A stretch of 64,000 nt of DNA from Onchidella celtica. Taxonomy: Eukaryota; Mollusca; Gastropoda; Systellommatophora; Onchidiidae. The stretch is taken from assembly GCA_963931925.1 (NCBI GenBank), contig OZ007573.1, forward strand, positions 41,345,998 through 41,409,997, written 5' to 3'. Position numbers and translations under genes: made by a program. The notes beneath the pieces were generated by a model. The model was given only the letters and a program-made list of their open reading frames with translations, made no database searches and had not been told where the DNA came from. Shown here in pieces: positions 20,824 through 34,400 of the stretch (positions are counted from its first letter, which is position 1; the number at the start of each line of letters is the position of its first letter).

Positions 20824-21889
20824 TTTTTAATTCAGACCTTATCCTTTCGGGATGGAAGTAGGGAGAGCTCTGATTCTACTTTCTGATGAGCAATAGTTTT
20901 AAAAGCTGGACTCACCACCGTAATAGCCAGTATGAATGGAAATTGCACGGACTTTCCAAGGATGGGTCTCGTAGGGAATTCGACCACCCGCATCCTTTGT
21001 ACATTGTACAATGTAGGGCCTACTTGGAAAATGACTTCTGCTGAGTGCAGATTTAGCTATTCCGTAACATTCCTAATGCGCGGCTTTCCGTAAAGTTTGT
21101 TGTTTTTTGTTGTTTGGGGGGGGGGGGGCATATTCTAGTTGTGTTCCATGTTACATGAACGTTCACTTCCCTTAATGAAAGGCAGTTTTCCGCCTATTGG
21201 AACTGAGCTCAGTGATCATTATTTTAAATCAAGCTTTATTGTGACTCCACTCCTATTTTTAATCAACCCGTTATTTGTTCACCTTGCGGGAAACAACACA
21301 AAAATAGTCGTTGGGCAAGGCAGAAAATGACTGTGACGACCATAGATATACACCACTGAACGGGTGACGACCAACATTATGAGAGAAGAAAGGTCTGTCA
21401 ACATAGGCTGCGGACAAGGAGCTGGCTTGGTGTCCGTAGTATTTCACGGGCTGGTCACCTTCATTCTTACGTATCCAGTAACTTCTGTGAGTTATAATAG
21501 TTATATTGTGGTTGCAAATCAAAAGATCCTCTTGTAAAACAAGAACAAGAAACAATAATTATGCAGTTAATTATTTGTTCATTTGGCTGTGTGAAAATTT
21601 AAAGCAGGAAAAGATGCATAATATAAAGGTAGCTGTTTCCAAATAAATGTGAATGGACCATCAAAGTAGGGAGTATTTCCTACTTCTACAGATGGAATGG
21701 ACAGAATCACAACAACAAAAAAATGTGAATTCGTTGACTGCAGCATTGATGACAGTGATGGTCTCGATCTGGTGGTTTTAGGTCTTTATCTTTGGAGATT
21801 CGCTGCTTTTAGCGTGTACATCTCACTTTTTTAAGTTGTTGTTCTTGTGTTTTTGTGGTACGCCGGGCAGCCGGCCTCGTTAATGTTAG

Positions 21890-22125
21890 GCCTGCTATTC
21901 TCGACTTTCAGCTGCCAAGGTATCTTTAAAATGCTCACCATGCATACGGACTCTCCCAGTTTTTTGTCCTTATCTGGGAAGGCTAGGTGCTCGATCATAG
22001 GTACTATATCATAGGATCAGAGACAGAGATTTTACTAAAAAATTCTGACATGCCTGCGCGACCTGGAATCGAATCGATTACCTTTGGCATGAGAGGTGAG
22101 CACCTTGCCTCTAGACCAGTGTATT
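21890..22125 (-). mobile_element. tRNA-derived SINE with conserved central domain
   Basis: On the minus strand a Pol III A box, TGGTCTAGAGGC (22107-22118), is followed 31 bp later by a B box, GATTCGATTCC (22065-22075), the layout of a tRNA-like head. Downstream on that strand lies a domain with GAGCACCTAGCC, TAAGGACAAAAAACT and TTTAAAGATACCTTGGCAGCT. The same domain recurs at 51394-51485, so it is a shared SINE body. The exact SINE family was not identified. Confidence 0.78.
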
Positions 22126-22374
22126 CCTCCATGATCTCGATCTGGGATTTTTCTGTTTGCCTACGATTGTGTTTATGTGTGCATGATCTAGTGTGAGGTA
22201 AATTTGAAATAAAATTCTTATCCATTTACAGTGGAACCTGTTTAAGCTGAAATGCATGATACCAAATATTGCATGTATTTTGTTTTAACAGCATTTTGGA
22301 TGAAAAGTAATTGTTTTAAAATCCCAATTAATTTTCAGACTCTTGAAAGAAAATGACATAATATCACTATTAAC

Positions 22375-22407
22375 GCCGATTGGTGTACGGTACTGTTACC
22401 AATCGGC
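22375..22407. repeat. Perfect 10-bp-stem hairpin
   Basis: GCCGATTGGT (22375-22384) and ACCAATCGGC (22398-22407) are exact reverse complements around a 13-base loop. The loop word GTGTACGGTA recurs at about 22434. Confidence 0.8.
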
Positions 22408-22451
22408 AAACTCAATTATTTTGTGTGTGTGTGGGTGTACGGTAGCCTAAT

Positions 22452-22522
22452 GGCAAAGATACCAGATAGATAAGATGAGACAGCTCGGGTTTTCGCGTGT
22501 ACGGGTTTTGCAGCGCCACCTT
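22452..22522 (-). repeat. Dispersed repeat, inverted partner of 1-72
   Basis: The reverse complement of this stretch aligns with the first 72 bases of the window over nearly its full length, with about ten differences. Confidence 0.7.
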
Positions 22523-25500
22523 GTGTCAAATGCGTGAAAGATATAAACAAGGCATATTTTACAAAGCCGAATAGTGAAGATGCTGGTTTTATTCATTGTT
22601 CAGTTCTCACCCTAGACCTTGCATTGTTGTCAAAAAGTAATTCGTTGTAGGAAACCTCTGGCTATTTTTTTCCCCCTTTTAGGTGTGGTTACAGTGTCAC
22701 ACCGTTTCATTAATTTACCATCATACCGAAGATAGATCTAGTATATTTTTAGAATAAAATGGGACCGAGTCTGGGTTTTCCGTTTATGACGTAACTCGCT
22801 CGCCCTGTCTCCCAACGGCAAAAATGCAAATAAGAAAGTAAACAATAGCCGGAACTATGAACGTTTAAGAAACTTCCTTTAACAATAACACACTAACTTT
22901 GGATTTTCTTTCTTCTCGTTCTTCCCCTTCCTCTTTTTCTTCTCCAAATTCACGAAAAATACATACACCACCTTCAATGAACACATCAACCGTTTGCATC
23001 AAAGACGCATAGCGGTGCCAGTGACTGGATATAAAAGCTTTTCTAATGGCCAGGAAGAAGGGAGTGTCCGCTCAGCCCAGGCTGCGATGGTGAGACGGGG
23101 TTTCAATGCGGCTCGCTTCGCGAAGCAGGGAAAGAGAGGGCTGGCGAAGTCACGCGTGGAACCTAGTTCAGTATAGTGTAATATCTGTGGGAGTGTCAGA
23201 TCTTATCGTTTCACGTATCTTTGCTAAAAGTATAGCCAAAAGCGTGGGTGGTGATCAACCAGTTTTATCGAGTACTTGTATTTATATATTTGAACCACTG
23301 GACAAATACTGTTAGTGAATGTAGTGTAGTCAATGTGGCACCTATGACACAGTCGTAATGGCCCATGGAATGGTGAGAAGATAAGAAAAAAAAAACAACG
23401 AAAAAGAAAAACAACAGCGGCGCCTTTTTTGTCTGGTATCTTCAGGGGCCAGTTCAAAGACACTATAAAGATGGTCTCCCCCCCCCCCCCCCACCGCAAC
23501 CCTATTAAGTGGGCCTGCTTAGTCGTGCATGTAATTAACAAACCGGGATTGTTTCATTTCACATAAAAGGCACTGAGCTATCGGGACAGCACTCTCACTC
23601 GACTGAGTAAGTGAAAGAGAGTCTCGGTTAAAAGGGAATCACATGATTTTCTTTACGTTTAAACAGGCGTGAACTTATAAGGAATATAGAAGGGTTACGG
23701 GTGACCATGGGAATTTTTTGGATTAAGAAACAATTCTTAAAGTCCGCTTTTGGCGCAGTTATGTATTAGAGATAGAGCTATTCTCATATTTTTATTTTTA
23801 ACTTTGGCTTTTCCAAAATCTGGCGATTCTAGGCGAACCATGTTTGTAAACGGGCAGGTAACACTTGGTAGGCCGTAACTCTGAAAAATAAATTACATTA
23901 CACCCTAGATTATGTACACGAAAGTGACTAGATCTACATCTAGCCTTATTAACCACTTATGTCGTGCAGCTGTCGTATTAGGCGTCATGTAATGGACGTC
24001 TTGCCAGCGAACAAAGAATTGCTGGGTATTATTATTTAGAGCTTCCGGTCGTCTTCAAAGAGTTTCTAATTTCTAGATCAGGCTTAAAGTTTCTACTGAA
24101 CCAAAGGCACCGCCATTTCTTGATTAGTCACAGAAATTTACCATACAAGACTGCGCAAATTAATTACGCAGACATTATATTTAGGCACAACATTCTATTT
24201 TTTCATTTCGTTACTCAGCAAATCATTCATGGCCCAAGCTACGATTGCTAAAGGCTGGTGAACTAGAGCATACATAACAGAGCACTTGATTTCATAAGGC
24301 GGTTTTTTGAGATCTCTAATTGATATAGGGGCCTATTTGCTTTTAAATTCATTGGATACTAGACCCTGGTCCATTGTCACGTTGGCAGCATCAAGTAAGT
24401 GTAACCTTAATTAAGTTTTTAATTATAATATGGGGCAGCTGAAGAAATCAAAGTGAGTACTAGACTCTAGATCTAGTAAATCTACCAGATCCCGATCTGT
24501 AGCAGTATAATAGGCTGTATCAACTACATGATAGTATTGATAGTCAAGGTAGATCTAATATTATGCCTAGCCTAATTGACAAACTATATTGCAGGGCTAC
24601 ACACACTCCCAGTATGATTTATAGTACATGTAATTAGACTGCCAGTTTTGTAATGGAATGGCCTGTGAAATTATGATTATTATGAAACTTTGTGTTGTGA
24701 AAAGTTTATTGTACACAGATCATTAATATTTTTAGATGGCATAAATCAATCTTATATAAATTCCCTTGTTTCAATTGACAGTGCCCTTGATCTCACTCAA
24801 TGGAGGTAATTTACTCAAATAGCAGCACATAGAATACCTCATGGATCATGTTAGACTGTCTCATTTACTGTTTAAGACATTCTCAGATTGCAAAAATCTC
24901 ACCAATTCACCAAACGCTTGCAAAAATAACTAACTGAAGTCAGAACAGTATCCCTGAAATAAGAACCAAAGTGTCCAAAGTTTTAAATTATCATAATGTT
25001 GCTACTTTTTTTTTCTATTTTATTAATGTCAATTGTCATGTAGGCCTACTATCAGCATTATATCCACTCATTTCTATGACTATTGAAAACCACAAAAGTA
25101 TTATTAATACTAATAGCTTTAAAAGATGTGACGAAATGATTTTAAGTTTTCTTCAGTTTGTGTTCCAAGTAAAGTGCATTCTGGAAAAGTAAAAGAAAGG
25201 AGATTGCAGTTCCACATCTGTGAATATCTGATAATTTCCAAAATTACCTAGCACAGTTGAGTAAAATGCTGAATCATGATAACAATAAAAAGGTTCTGGC
25301 AAGTGGTTCATGGTGAATTATATAGGAGTGTCAGTGAAAACAGGCATCATAGTTCATACAGTGTGTGCTGAGATGAAATGCAGGATCACTTCCTAGTCAG
25401 CATTTAAAGGCATTTACTCGTTAACTACATGGAGTAATTAGGATCAACTGAGTGTAAAACATTCATTTTGTTTCCAGTCATTATTGTGTAATCATTATTG

Positions 25501-26445
25501 ATAAAGTATACTTTCCTCTGAAACTGAAGAGATTTCTCATATATTATAATATTATTATACACAAAAGGTATAAAAAGTAGAAGTGAAATGCAGACATTTG
25601 AAATACCCATCCTGCATTTGGGACATCTGCCATCACACAAGTGTTTTCTGCGAGAGATACTTTAATAGTTTTAAATTGGTGAAAGAATAGATGTTAAATA
25701 CATTAAATGCTTACATTCATTCTTTATAATAGTTTTACAGTGTAACTTATTCATTCGCAAGAGGAAGACAGATCAGATACAGGATCTGTTCAGCCATTCT
25801 TGATAATGACTCACCATTTATAAACAGGATTTTCCTGTTAGACTGGGGAAAGCTACAGTGCAGTGTTTTGTTCACTGACTGATAGTGATATTTCATGATA
25901 GATTGTAAATCTCACTTCCTACATCCTTTGTTCAGAGCTGTATTTAGTATTTATTGTACACGTATACATGTGATGTAAGAGTGTATATCAGCAGCACTTG
26001 GTGGTAATGCATTCTTGGAAAGGGCAATGGACATGTAACCAAAAATGTTCCTTTAGTTTGTTACTGGATTGGAAACACAAGTCTGTTATGCTTTGCTATA
26101 TAAATAAAATGTAATTATGGTTGTGAAGTTATAATTAACCCACTTTTTCCTTCCCTATGAAACTGGTGGAATTTTCAATTCAGTTATAAAAATTGGATTA
26201 TTTTTTGTACTGAGTCCACTGTACATTATGGTGCTGCATTGTTTTCCAGCGACTTCAGGTCAGTGTAATTCACTCGGAATGAAATTCAATTGTGTTGATC
26301 TTTTTTTTTTTTCAAAATTCAGTTGTTTTTTTACAGTGTATAGAGTATTAGAATCAGTGTGTAAATAATTTCAAGTGAGGGCAAGAATTTATATTATATT
26401 TGAAAATGATTCTTTAAATTATTTCACACGAAAGATTTATTTTAT
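22523..26445. other. Intergenic, no gene seen
   Basis: Mostly AT-rich DNA. A short CpG-richer patch lies at about 23000-23170 and a C-run at 23478-23492. I find no supported exon, RNA gene or element border here. Confidence 0.45.
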
Positions 26446-26855
26446 CGCTGTGGCTATTCTTACGGCAGCCTACCAACTGTTAGTCCATTGTCAGATTGAT
26501 ATGTAACGACGTGAGGGTCTAGTCAGTTTGTATCATCGAGGCCGTAGGCCGATGTTCGTCTGGGCAGTAGTCAGATTGACATATCAGGGTGAGCCGCCGG
26601 GGTAGCTATGTATTGTTTTCACTCGTTAACTCTAAGAAGGACTTCCGAATGCATTCTATAGTCCGAGTGAAAACAGTACATAGCTACCCCGGTGGCTCAC
26701 CCTGATATGTCAGTCTGACTACTGCCCAGAAGAACATCGGCCTACGGCCTCGATGATACAAACTGACTAGACCCTCACGTCGTTACATATCAATCTGACA
26801 ATGGACTAATATAGCCTAGGTAAGTTGGTAGGCTGCCGTAAGAATAGCCACAGCG
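26446..26855. mobile_element. Foldback (long inverted repeat) element, 410 bp, 9-bp TSD
   Basis: The left arm starts CGCTGTGGCTATTCTTACGG and the right arm ends with its exact complement. The arms of about 170-185 bp stay nearly complementary to a centre near 26610-26670. The copies TTATTTTAT at 26437-26445 and 26856-26864 are identical, giving a 9-bp target duplication. There is no coding capacity. The long arms and 9-bp duplication suggest a Mutator-like foldback MITE, but the superfamily is inferred only. Confidence 0.9.
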
Positions 26856-26864
26856 TTATTTTAT

Positions 26865-29800
26865 TGTGAGCTCTCACAGATTGGACCATTGGTTATCAGT
26901 TGGATTTTACAAAATATCAAATTGCATTTTTAAACCGCTAATTATGAGCAAGTTAGACTATTGAAAATTCATTTTATTATTTTTTTCTGAGGAGAGGGTT
27001 ATTACGTATTTAAATAAAATTTGTATTATGCATGCACTTACTTCCCATTGAACAAATAATTTCATAAAGATTCCATAAGAATGACTTTATCAGTGTATGT
27101 ATTATCGCAGTGTTGGACGGTAATTTTTGTTTGTTTTTGTTTGGCCTTTGATTATGCTAAACAAGTTGGGATAAAATTCTGATAGAATTGTATTTAAAGA
27201 GACACAAACACACACAAAACAACCAAAAAAGCTCTGGTTTTATCAAACTGTGTGAGTAGGCTATTTATTTATTCAGGGTTCAGTAACACCAGAGACCACA
27301 TAGAGATGCCCTATGTGGTAACACATCTGTAATCAGTGTAATTTAATGTTAATTTTTGCCATCCAGCAATTGATGTTTTAGGTTTATATTTCACTAGCTG
27401 AGGTCCCCGGCCCTCCCCGGGATAAATCGGTTTGAATGTTGGTTTCAGTTCTGGGTGGTTATTATGGACCTGCTTCATCTGGCCTGTTCCTATTTGTTTA
27501 TTTTATTTTTGTTTGTTTTTAAATAAGTCTTACGGCTCTGCCTTTGTGAGTTGACACCCTGCGCATCCCGTACAACAGCATGATTTGCGCACGGGTTCGT
27601 GTGTTTGATAGTGAACACATAGCAGGAAGTGATAACGAAACCTTAAAATGGCAAACCATGACTCGAAATAGATCTACGTGACGGCGAAACAATAAATTTC
27701 CAATAAAAAAACTACACCGATTTGAGACTTCTATTAAAAACTGTGCACCCTTACGTCCATTCTGATGCACCATATAAAATTTGAAATCTGAGTGTTGAGC
27801 GGTTCAGAAGCCTTTTGCAACGAAAAATCTCAAGTCCACAAATAGATGTATGGCATTGCAGTCTACAGATTATCCAGTCGTACGCATATAAAAGTAGCAC
27901 TGTGCCCTAGACTTTCAAAGCAGTGTTGCCGGTACACCTTTAAATAAATGCGTTTTCTGGGAAACAGCTATAATACAAGAACGGATAGTACAACCGCAAC
28001 AGAAAATACTCACAACAAGCTACCGGGAAAATAGATCCAAAGCGCCCATGGATAGCCAAACTGGCTTCCCGAATGTAGTCGACTGCTCTGTGGGACTGGA
28101 GTGAGACCGGGAATTTCCAGAGTTATTTTTAGACATCGAATCAAAACACGTAAGAAATGGGCATTTCCGAATAAAGGCAAAGAAGGGTAGGAAAAAAAAA
28201 ACGTCCAGGTCTACACTGAATAGTGCTTGTATAATGTTATATAATAATGATCATAGAAAAAAAAAGGTGACCTGTATGACCCAGTTTAGTTTCCTGTTTT
28301 TAGTTTCCTCCTCAGTAAGAGAATGTGCAATGCAACATTTAGTGTGGTAAATGAATGTGCCATATCATTACTTCTGCAATGTTAGTGACCAAAGGATTGC
28401 AGATTTCTTGTATGGTCTCAAGTATTTTATTTTTTTAAAACATGTATGTGCTTGTGGAAGCCCGTTTCACTCAGCAAGTGGGCAGTTGCACAGTTCCCAA
28501 AGCTACGTAATTTGCTGTGCACAGAATATTTGCACTGGTGAACATTTTGGAATAATTTCAAAGGCCATTATGTCAGCAAGAGAATCCATAAGTTCCTATG
28601 TTTATTGCAAACTGTACATGTTTGTGCACTTAACCTGCAAAGACTAAACCCCAAACTGAAACTGAAACAGTTTGCTTTCTTGGTATTGTAAAAATGAGTT
28701 GAGGTTTTTCTTTCTTTCTTTCTCAAAGGGAATCAGAGTGATGATGTTGTCCTGTACTGTTGGCATGAATTACATAAGATTCAGTTAAAAGCTCCCAGAA
28801 TGCTGTGCAAAGTCCTTAAGGGGGCCCCGTTTGAATTTTGAGCTCTCTCCAGGGGTGCAGAAATATTGGCCTGTGAAATATATTTTATAATAGTGCTCTG
28901 CTGTGCTGGTGGAGTGATGTTTTATGTTTGGTATTATACATTAGATGCAGTGGTTATGGTTTGGCAACGAGGATATGAAATGTGCAGATTTGTGCAGGCA
29001 AAATATTTCTTCCTTGTTGTTATAAAAGATTTTATGAGTTGGCACTGTTAGTGTTATGCATATCCTATGCAGTTTGTCAGCTAAGTTGTTGACAGTTGTA
29101 TAAATGCAAACAATTTCCGCTTCAATGCGAAAGCAGGGTTCTTGAGTGAATAAAAACTTTTGCCTTCCACTGCTGGACCCTGTCATGCAGAACTGGGAGC
29201 CTTTTGCAACCCGCCACACTGCTGTGGCTGGAGTAAGGTTTTAAAGTAAATATTAAGCACTGCTATTGCACTTTGCTGCATCAGAACAGCAGCTGTGTAT
29301 ATGAATATTTTTATAGCAAGTGTGCAACCTGTGTTTGACATTTTATGTTCACCATGAAAAGCACCATCATATTGTGCTTCTGAGGAAAAAGTTACTTTAC
29401 CTAGTGAGCAAAACTGACAAATTTTCAGTTGCATTTAACAAATCAATATTAGAGGAAACATATTTTTCTAAACTGTTTTCATGTAATTTTCCAGCCTACA
29501 GTGACAGTCAGCGAGTGGTTTTGGTGTATTTCTTTATGAAATATGTACATTGAGATTATGGAACTGGTGTTTTGTTTGATACAGTGTGAGAGTTTCATTT
29601 TGGTTGTGAGGTATTGTCACATAATGCAAGTTTCTCTTTGTTTCTACTAATTTTAGATATTACAGCCAAAAAGTCTTTGAAAAACAATATAGCAGGAAAA
29701 GGTCCAAGTCCTGCATGCTAGTAACAAAATGCACAATGCACTTTCTAATGTTGAGAGCTGGGACTTGGAGCATTTCAGATTCTAAGCACTGTAGAGTAAC

Positions 29801-29876
29801 AGTATCCTTGTAGATTGATAATTTGCATGTGATGAATGACAAAGTCGTATACATTTTTTTCATTCTGTCTCTTCAG
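26865..29876. other. Intergenic or upstream region of the NERD-helicase gene
   Basis: No supported coding region. A CpG-containing patch at about 27550-28110 could belong to a promoter or first exon of the gene starting at 30576, but nothing proves it. TTTC microsatellite at about 28705-28723. Confidence 0.4.
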
Positions 29877-30082
29877 GTGACAAGTTGAGGATTAGAAAGC
29901 TTATCATGTAAAGATTAAACTGGTCTTTGCCAAATTGCAATTGCACAATGTGAGGGATACTTGCACAGTCCTTTGCTTGTCCTGTTTTCCAATGGATCTC
30001 AATGGACAGGCTTTTCTCTATGGGATGAAAACAAGTTTTCAGGCTTTTTGTCTGAAGAAGGCCAAGGAAAATCAAATCAAAG
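29877..30082 (+). other. Possible 5' UTR exon of the NERD-helicase gene
   Basis: It lies between a strong acceptor (T-rich tract, then CTGTCTCTTCAG ending at 29876) and a strong donor (AAAG|GTAAGA at 30083). It would splice to the acceptor TTTTCAG at 30551-30557. It is non-coding relative to the 30576 start, because the next exon has an in-frame TAA at 30558. It rests on splice-site appearance only. Confidence 0.35.
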
Positions 30083-30575
30083 GTAAGAAAATAATGAATG
30101 ATTTGTGCAGTGCAGGTTCCCCTTGACTGTCAAAGTTACTGCAATCACCGAATCAGTAGCTGAAAACAAGATTTTGGGAAAAGCCCAGCAGGTCAAAGTA
30201 GGTTAGTCATCAAAGAGAGTGGTGAGTGGCGAAAATGAGGCAAACAATGGACCATGAAGGAAATTCAGACTGATCATATCAACTGATAGTACAAAGAGCA
30301 ATGTTTGTCTCGCTTCCAGACAAAGTTAAGGTCATGGAACTTGGGAATTTTTTATAAAGCCTATCCAGTAAAGACATGACTGCAATAAATCCTCTAGAAT
30401 AGTACATAAACAAAAGCAAGTTTGTTTGCTATTGATGCTATTTTTTAAATTTATGTCCAGACTTTTTGTTTGTGTTCATTATAAAATTATAATATATGTT
30501 TTGTCTGGTATAGATGTGTTGGTGAGTGTTACCGGTACATTTATTTTGTATTTTCAGTAACAACTGCATATCAGA

Positions 30576-31475
30576 ATGGGTTTAACACAGAGACAGAAAC
30601 CTCCGGCTGTGCCTCGGCCTGTCTTTCCATATCCGTATAAACAGCAGTTGCCATACACTGCAGTTCCCGCGAAGAAGAACATTGTGAAAGCTACTTACTA
30701 TCAAACTCCATTCCAACAACACCTGGAACCAAACTTCAGATCGTACCCATCCAATGACCAGGAAAATCCTCAGCCAGAAGGGTTGAATCTGCAACATGCA
30801 AGTGGGCCCAGTTTTTCTGTGTGGCCATCCAGTGACCAGCCGCCCTTTGGATCACCAAGACCCCAATTTCCAGTCTATGACAATATAATGAGCAGGGCAC
30901 ACATGACTGAGGCCCCACCACATCCGAACATGGATGGAACATATACAGCTGATGGCATGGCCATGAACCAAGACAGAGTTTTTAATCCAGCACAGCTGCC
31001 TCCCCAGCAGCGACATCAATCATTTATACAAATGCCACCACCACTACATCTCACACCAACTGTTTTGCCAAATGGAGAAGCTGTCATGACTCCACCTGTG
31101 TTAATGTCTGTACCTGCAACTCAATACGGATATCTGTACCCACAGGTTCCAAATTATACAATGTTCCAAACCCCATTGGGATCTACTGAAGGACACTTTT
31201 ATCAGAACGGTTATGATGCGAATGCATCAGATTCCGGTGGTTTTTACACTGATGCCTGTGATTCAGCTGTGCAACAGCCCCATCAACAGCTATATCCACA
31301 TTCAGGAATTGGTGGACCTGGACAGTTGGTCCCACAATCGTCAATTAATCATAACGGCCCGCCTATGCCACCAGCACAGCTCGACCAACGACATATAATT
31401 ATTCCTGGGACATATGGAGCAGACAGGTTTCATTCGAAACCAGGATATTTTCATTGTCCTCGCTACATGCACAGG
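30576..31475 (+). CDS. NERD-helicase gene, coding exon 1 (residues 1-300)
   Basis: It encodes a low-complexity Pro/Gln/Tyr/His-rich N-terminus with no recognisable domain. It starts at ATG 30576 after an in-frame TAA at 30558 and ends at donor GTAAGT (31476), phase 0. If the donor is skipped, the frame runs on 23 codons to a stop at 31545-31547, adding a Cys/His-rich tail, and an AATAAA lies at 31982. Confidence 0.85.
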
Positions 31476-34400
31476 GTAAGTCCGGATGTGCGTGAAATTT
31501 GTCATTTCTGTGATTTTATCGCATCAAGTAGGGAAACAGGACCGTGACAGAGAGAGTGCCAAGTCTGAAGAGTGGCATTGGCGATGCATTTTTTACATGA
31601 TGGAAGCATTTATTTCACAGTGGATAAAAAAAACGCTTTAGCTATTTTTTTTTTTTACCTCTGGCCTGTCCTTTTTATCTTTTGTCAATTATTTATATCA
31701 GAATCACTAATTCTATAATTTGTTGATGTTTTTTGGGGCATTAATGATATGAAACAACTGTAAACTCTTATTCACTTGGGGCACATGTTACAATTCAGTG
31801 TCCCAGAACTCTCGAACAATATAAATTATATATGATGTAGTCATGTCATGATTATGAGACTGCATGTAAATTACACATATTTCAAAACTTAACAGCTGTC
31901 AAAATACACTACTTCTGTTCATAAAACCAAACCTTCTTTTACAACAGCATCTGTGAAAAAAAAATACTCATTCTCTTCCCAAATAAACATTACACTCTTT
32001 TAGATAAATAATTCAAACTAAGTGCCAATTTTTAAAAAGTTTCCAGAAGACTTTGATTCTGAATTGAAATATTTCAAGTCTCTTTTGTGTGTGTGTGTGC
32101 GGGCGTGGCCTCTTTTTCTTTTTTTTTTTTTTCACATTTCAGTTTGAGTTTATAACGTAACTGTCAAGAACATTTGGGTATTGGCACTATATGTCACCAC
32201 ACAACCATTCCTATTCACAGTAGGCACTTTCATGTAATGGTTAAAAATAGTGCCTGAAAAATTAGGAATAAGAGCTTTTTGCAGTAAGTTTTATTTCTGC
32301 ACCTATTCAGACAGAGATTTCATCAGTACAATGAGGAAGTCATATCAAATAAATGCAAATCAGTCATATCATTGGTCGGCTGTTGGAACCTTGTTAAAGC
32401 TAAACTCATTTAATTTTAAGGAGGTTCTAATAGCCGACCGATGATATCTAAAATTTGGAAAGAACCAAAATAAAAAAGAAGAGTCTATGTTCTGCCAAAC
32501 ACTTTGTATGCGAGGGTAAAATGGTACCATTACTGATTAGCTGTTTAGTGTCACGAGGTGGATCTGATTTGTAGGTTTTAGAGAAGGGGAGAGGGGTAGA
32601 GTATTGATATGAATTACCTTGCAGTGCTGTTGCCTTACCAGTACAAAAAACACTTTTGTAAAAACGTTGAAAACAGCCCATTTCATATTCCCCACTGGGA
32701 TTGTGATGAAAAGGCAAATCAATACACGTATTTTGGCTTTGCTACAAGGCTTGAGAGTGAGAGGCATGGATTTCATAACCAGGTTTATTTATAGCCACAC
32801 CAGTGCTTATCACTGTCAGGGACAGAAATATTATAATAATATTCTCTGCAACTGACAGCAACAGTAATTAACATCTAAAATGGAAACACTTACCATTATG
32901 AGAGTTGTCATTATATAAGTGGAGGCAGCTTGAACATCATAACTGTAGTTTCCTGCTTGTGCACACCAGTCACGAGTAGGGACCAAAATTATAATATGAG
33001 GAGACTGGTCATGGGCGGGTGTTGGTATCTATATACACTTTTGCCAAAAATAGCAGCTTGGGAAGTACCCTCTGCAAATTTGAAGTAGGTCTAGAACTTA
33101 CTAGAAGAGTTCTTATCATTCTTCGTACATATTTTGAACTGGCATTGCTAATGCTTCATCTCCCATGCATTTTTTTATCTTTTCCTTTTTACTTGTTGTC
33201 TCTCTAGACCCCAGTCAAGCAAGAACATAATCAGATCAGGCAGAGTGCGATCAGCCTTGTGGAAACAGTCTGCCCGGCTCTTGGTGAAAAGCCCTATTGT
33301 TTGCCACCTGTGAATAGGTATTCACATTTTCTTTTCTTTTCTAAAGTCTGTTTGAGGTCCTGCTGGAGATTTCAGTGTAATTTATACAGAACAGTTGGTA
33401 TTGTGCAAACTTTGGCTTATATGTTCAGGTATTAAGCTAGCTAAAAGAAAAAAAACAAGTAACCAAAAAAAAAAAAAATGCGGAGAAAGGGGGGAAGGGA
33501 AGTACTCTGACCTCCTTTTTTTTCAATCCGTCTTGTATCTTAGAGAGGGGAGCTATGGCATGAAATATATAAAGTTCATCAGGTTTCTTTCAGTTGTGAT
33601 ATTTACTCAAATTTTTATTATGAAAATAATTTCTTAGCTATGATGCAAGAGGTGAATGAAGGCAGTTCAGATTACATGAAGGGGCCACCCATTATCCATG
33701 AAGTACCTGCTCTTGATTTTGGCGTTTTCTGGAACATGTCCCATCCCATCTCCACCTCCTGCTTTTCAAACGCTCAGCTTAAGGGCTACTTGTTCACATT
33801 CACACACACACACACACACACAAAAATGCATCTCAGTGATACAAGTGACTTCCATGCTGTAAATATTTTTAAACCCAGCAAGAAGTATCTTAAATCTGAT
33901 CACATTTTCTGCAGATCTCGTCACCCTGACAAGTCGAATAAGCAGCTTGTTCTGGGATTGGAGAGTGAGAAGCGAGTCTTGGGGTCATTTGAGAGATTTT
34001 TCGCAGAAAGGCAGCTTCCAGTCTTCATGCTGTGTCATTATCCAATGTTTGGCTTCATGAGGAATCACAGTGAATCAGGAGTGTTCATGAGGTCAGTCAA
34101 ATAGTTTTCTTCCTCTTCTTGGGGGTGTAAGTTTGCTCATTTTTGTTGGTTTTTCCAATTTTTTGGTCAAGTTCTATTGTATATTGATCTGGGTTACTGC
34201 AGCTGTGTTATGAAACATTAACATGTAAGGGTAGTTTCAGTTTTGGATTTTCCTGGTTTTTTATTGAGAGGCCACTATACCTCTGTCTTCTTTTAGTTCA
34301 CAAAAAATGTGTTGTTTGATTGTCTGGAAATTAAACACAAGCCACAGAAATTTTGCATTCTCAAAGAGATGTTTAAATATATCAAAACTAGAAGATTTGC

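Larger units (their letters stand above)
17676..22451. other. Intergenic, no supported gene
   Basis: The right GAAGA duplication (17676-17680) is followed by AT-rich DNA. Contents: degenerate 190-bp tandem repeats (about 17982-18520), a CpG-richer patch at about 19200-19350 and 19560-19690, the hairpin array (20570-20823), a G-run (21117-21128), a SINE on the minus strand (21890-22125) and a 10-bp-stem hairpin at 22375-22407. Confidence 0.5.

Noticed and set aside
22994-23176. Arg-rich 60-residue frame near 23 kb
   Set aside because: No similarity recognised, no clear promoter or splice context.
28351-28647. 98-residue Cys-rich frame
   Set aside because: No domain or splice support; typical of a chance frame.
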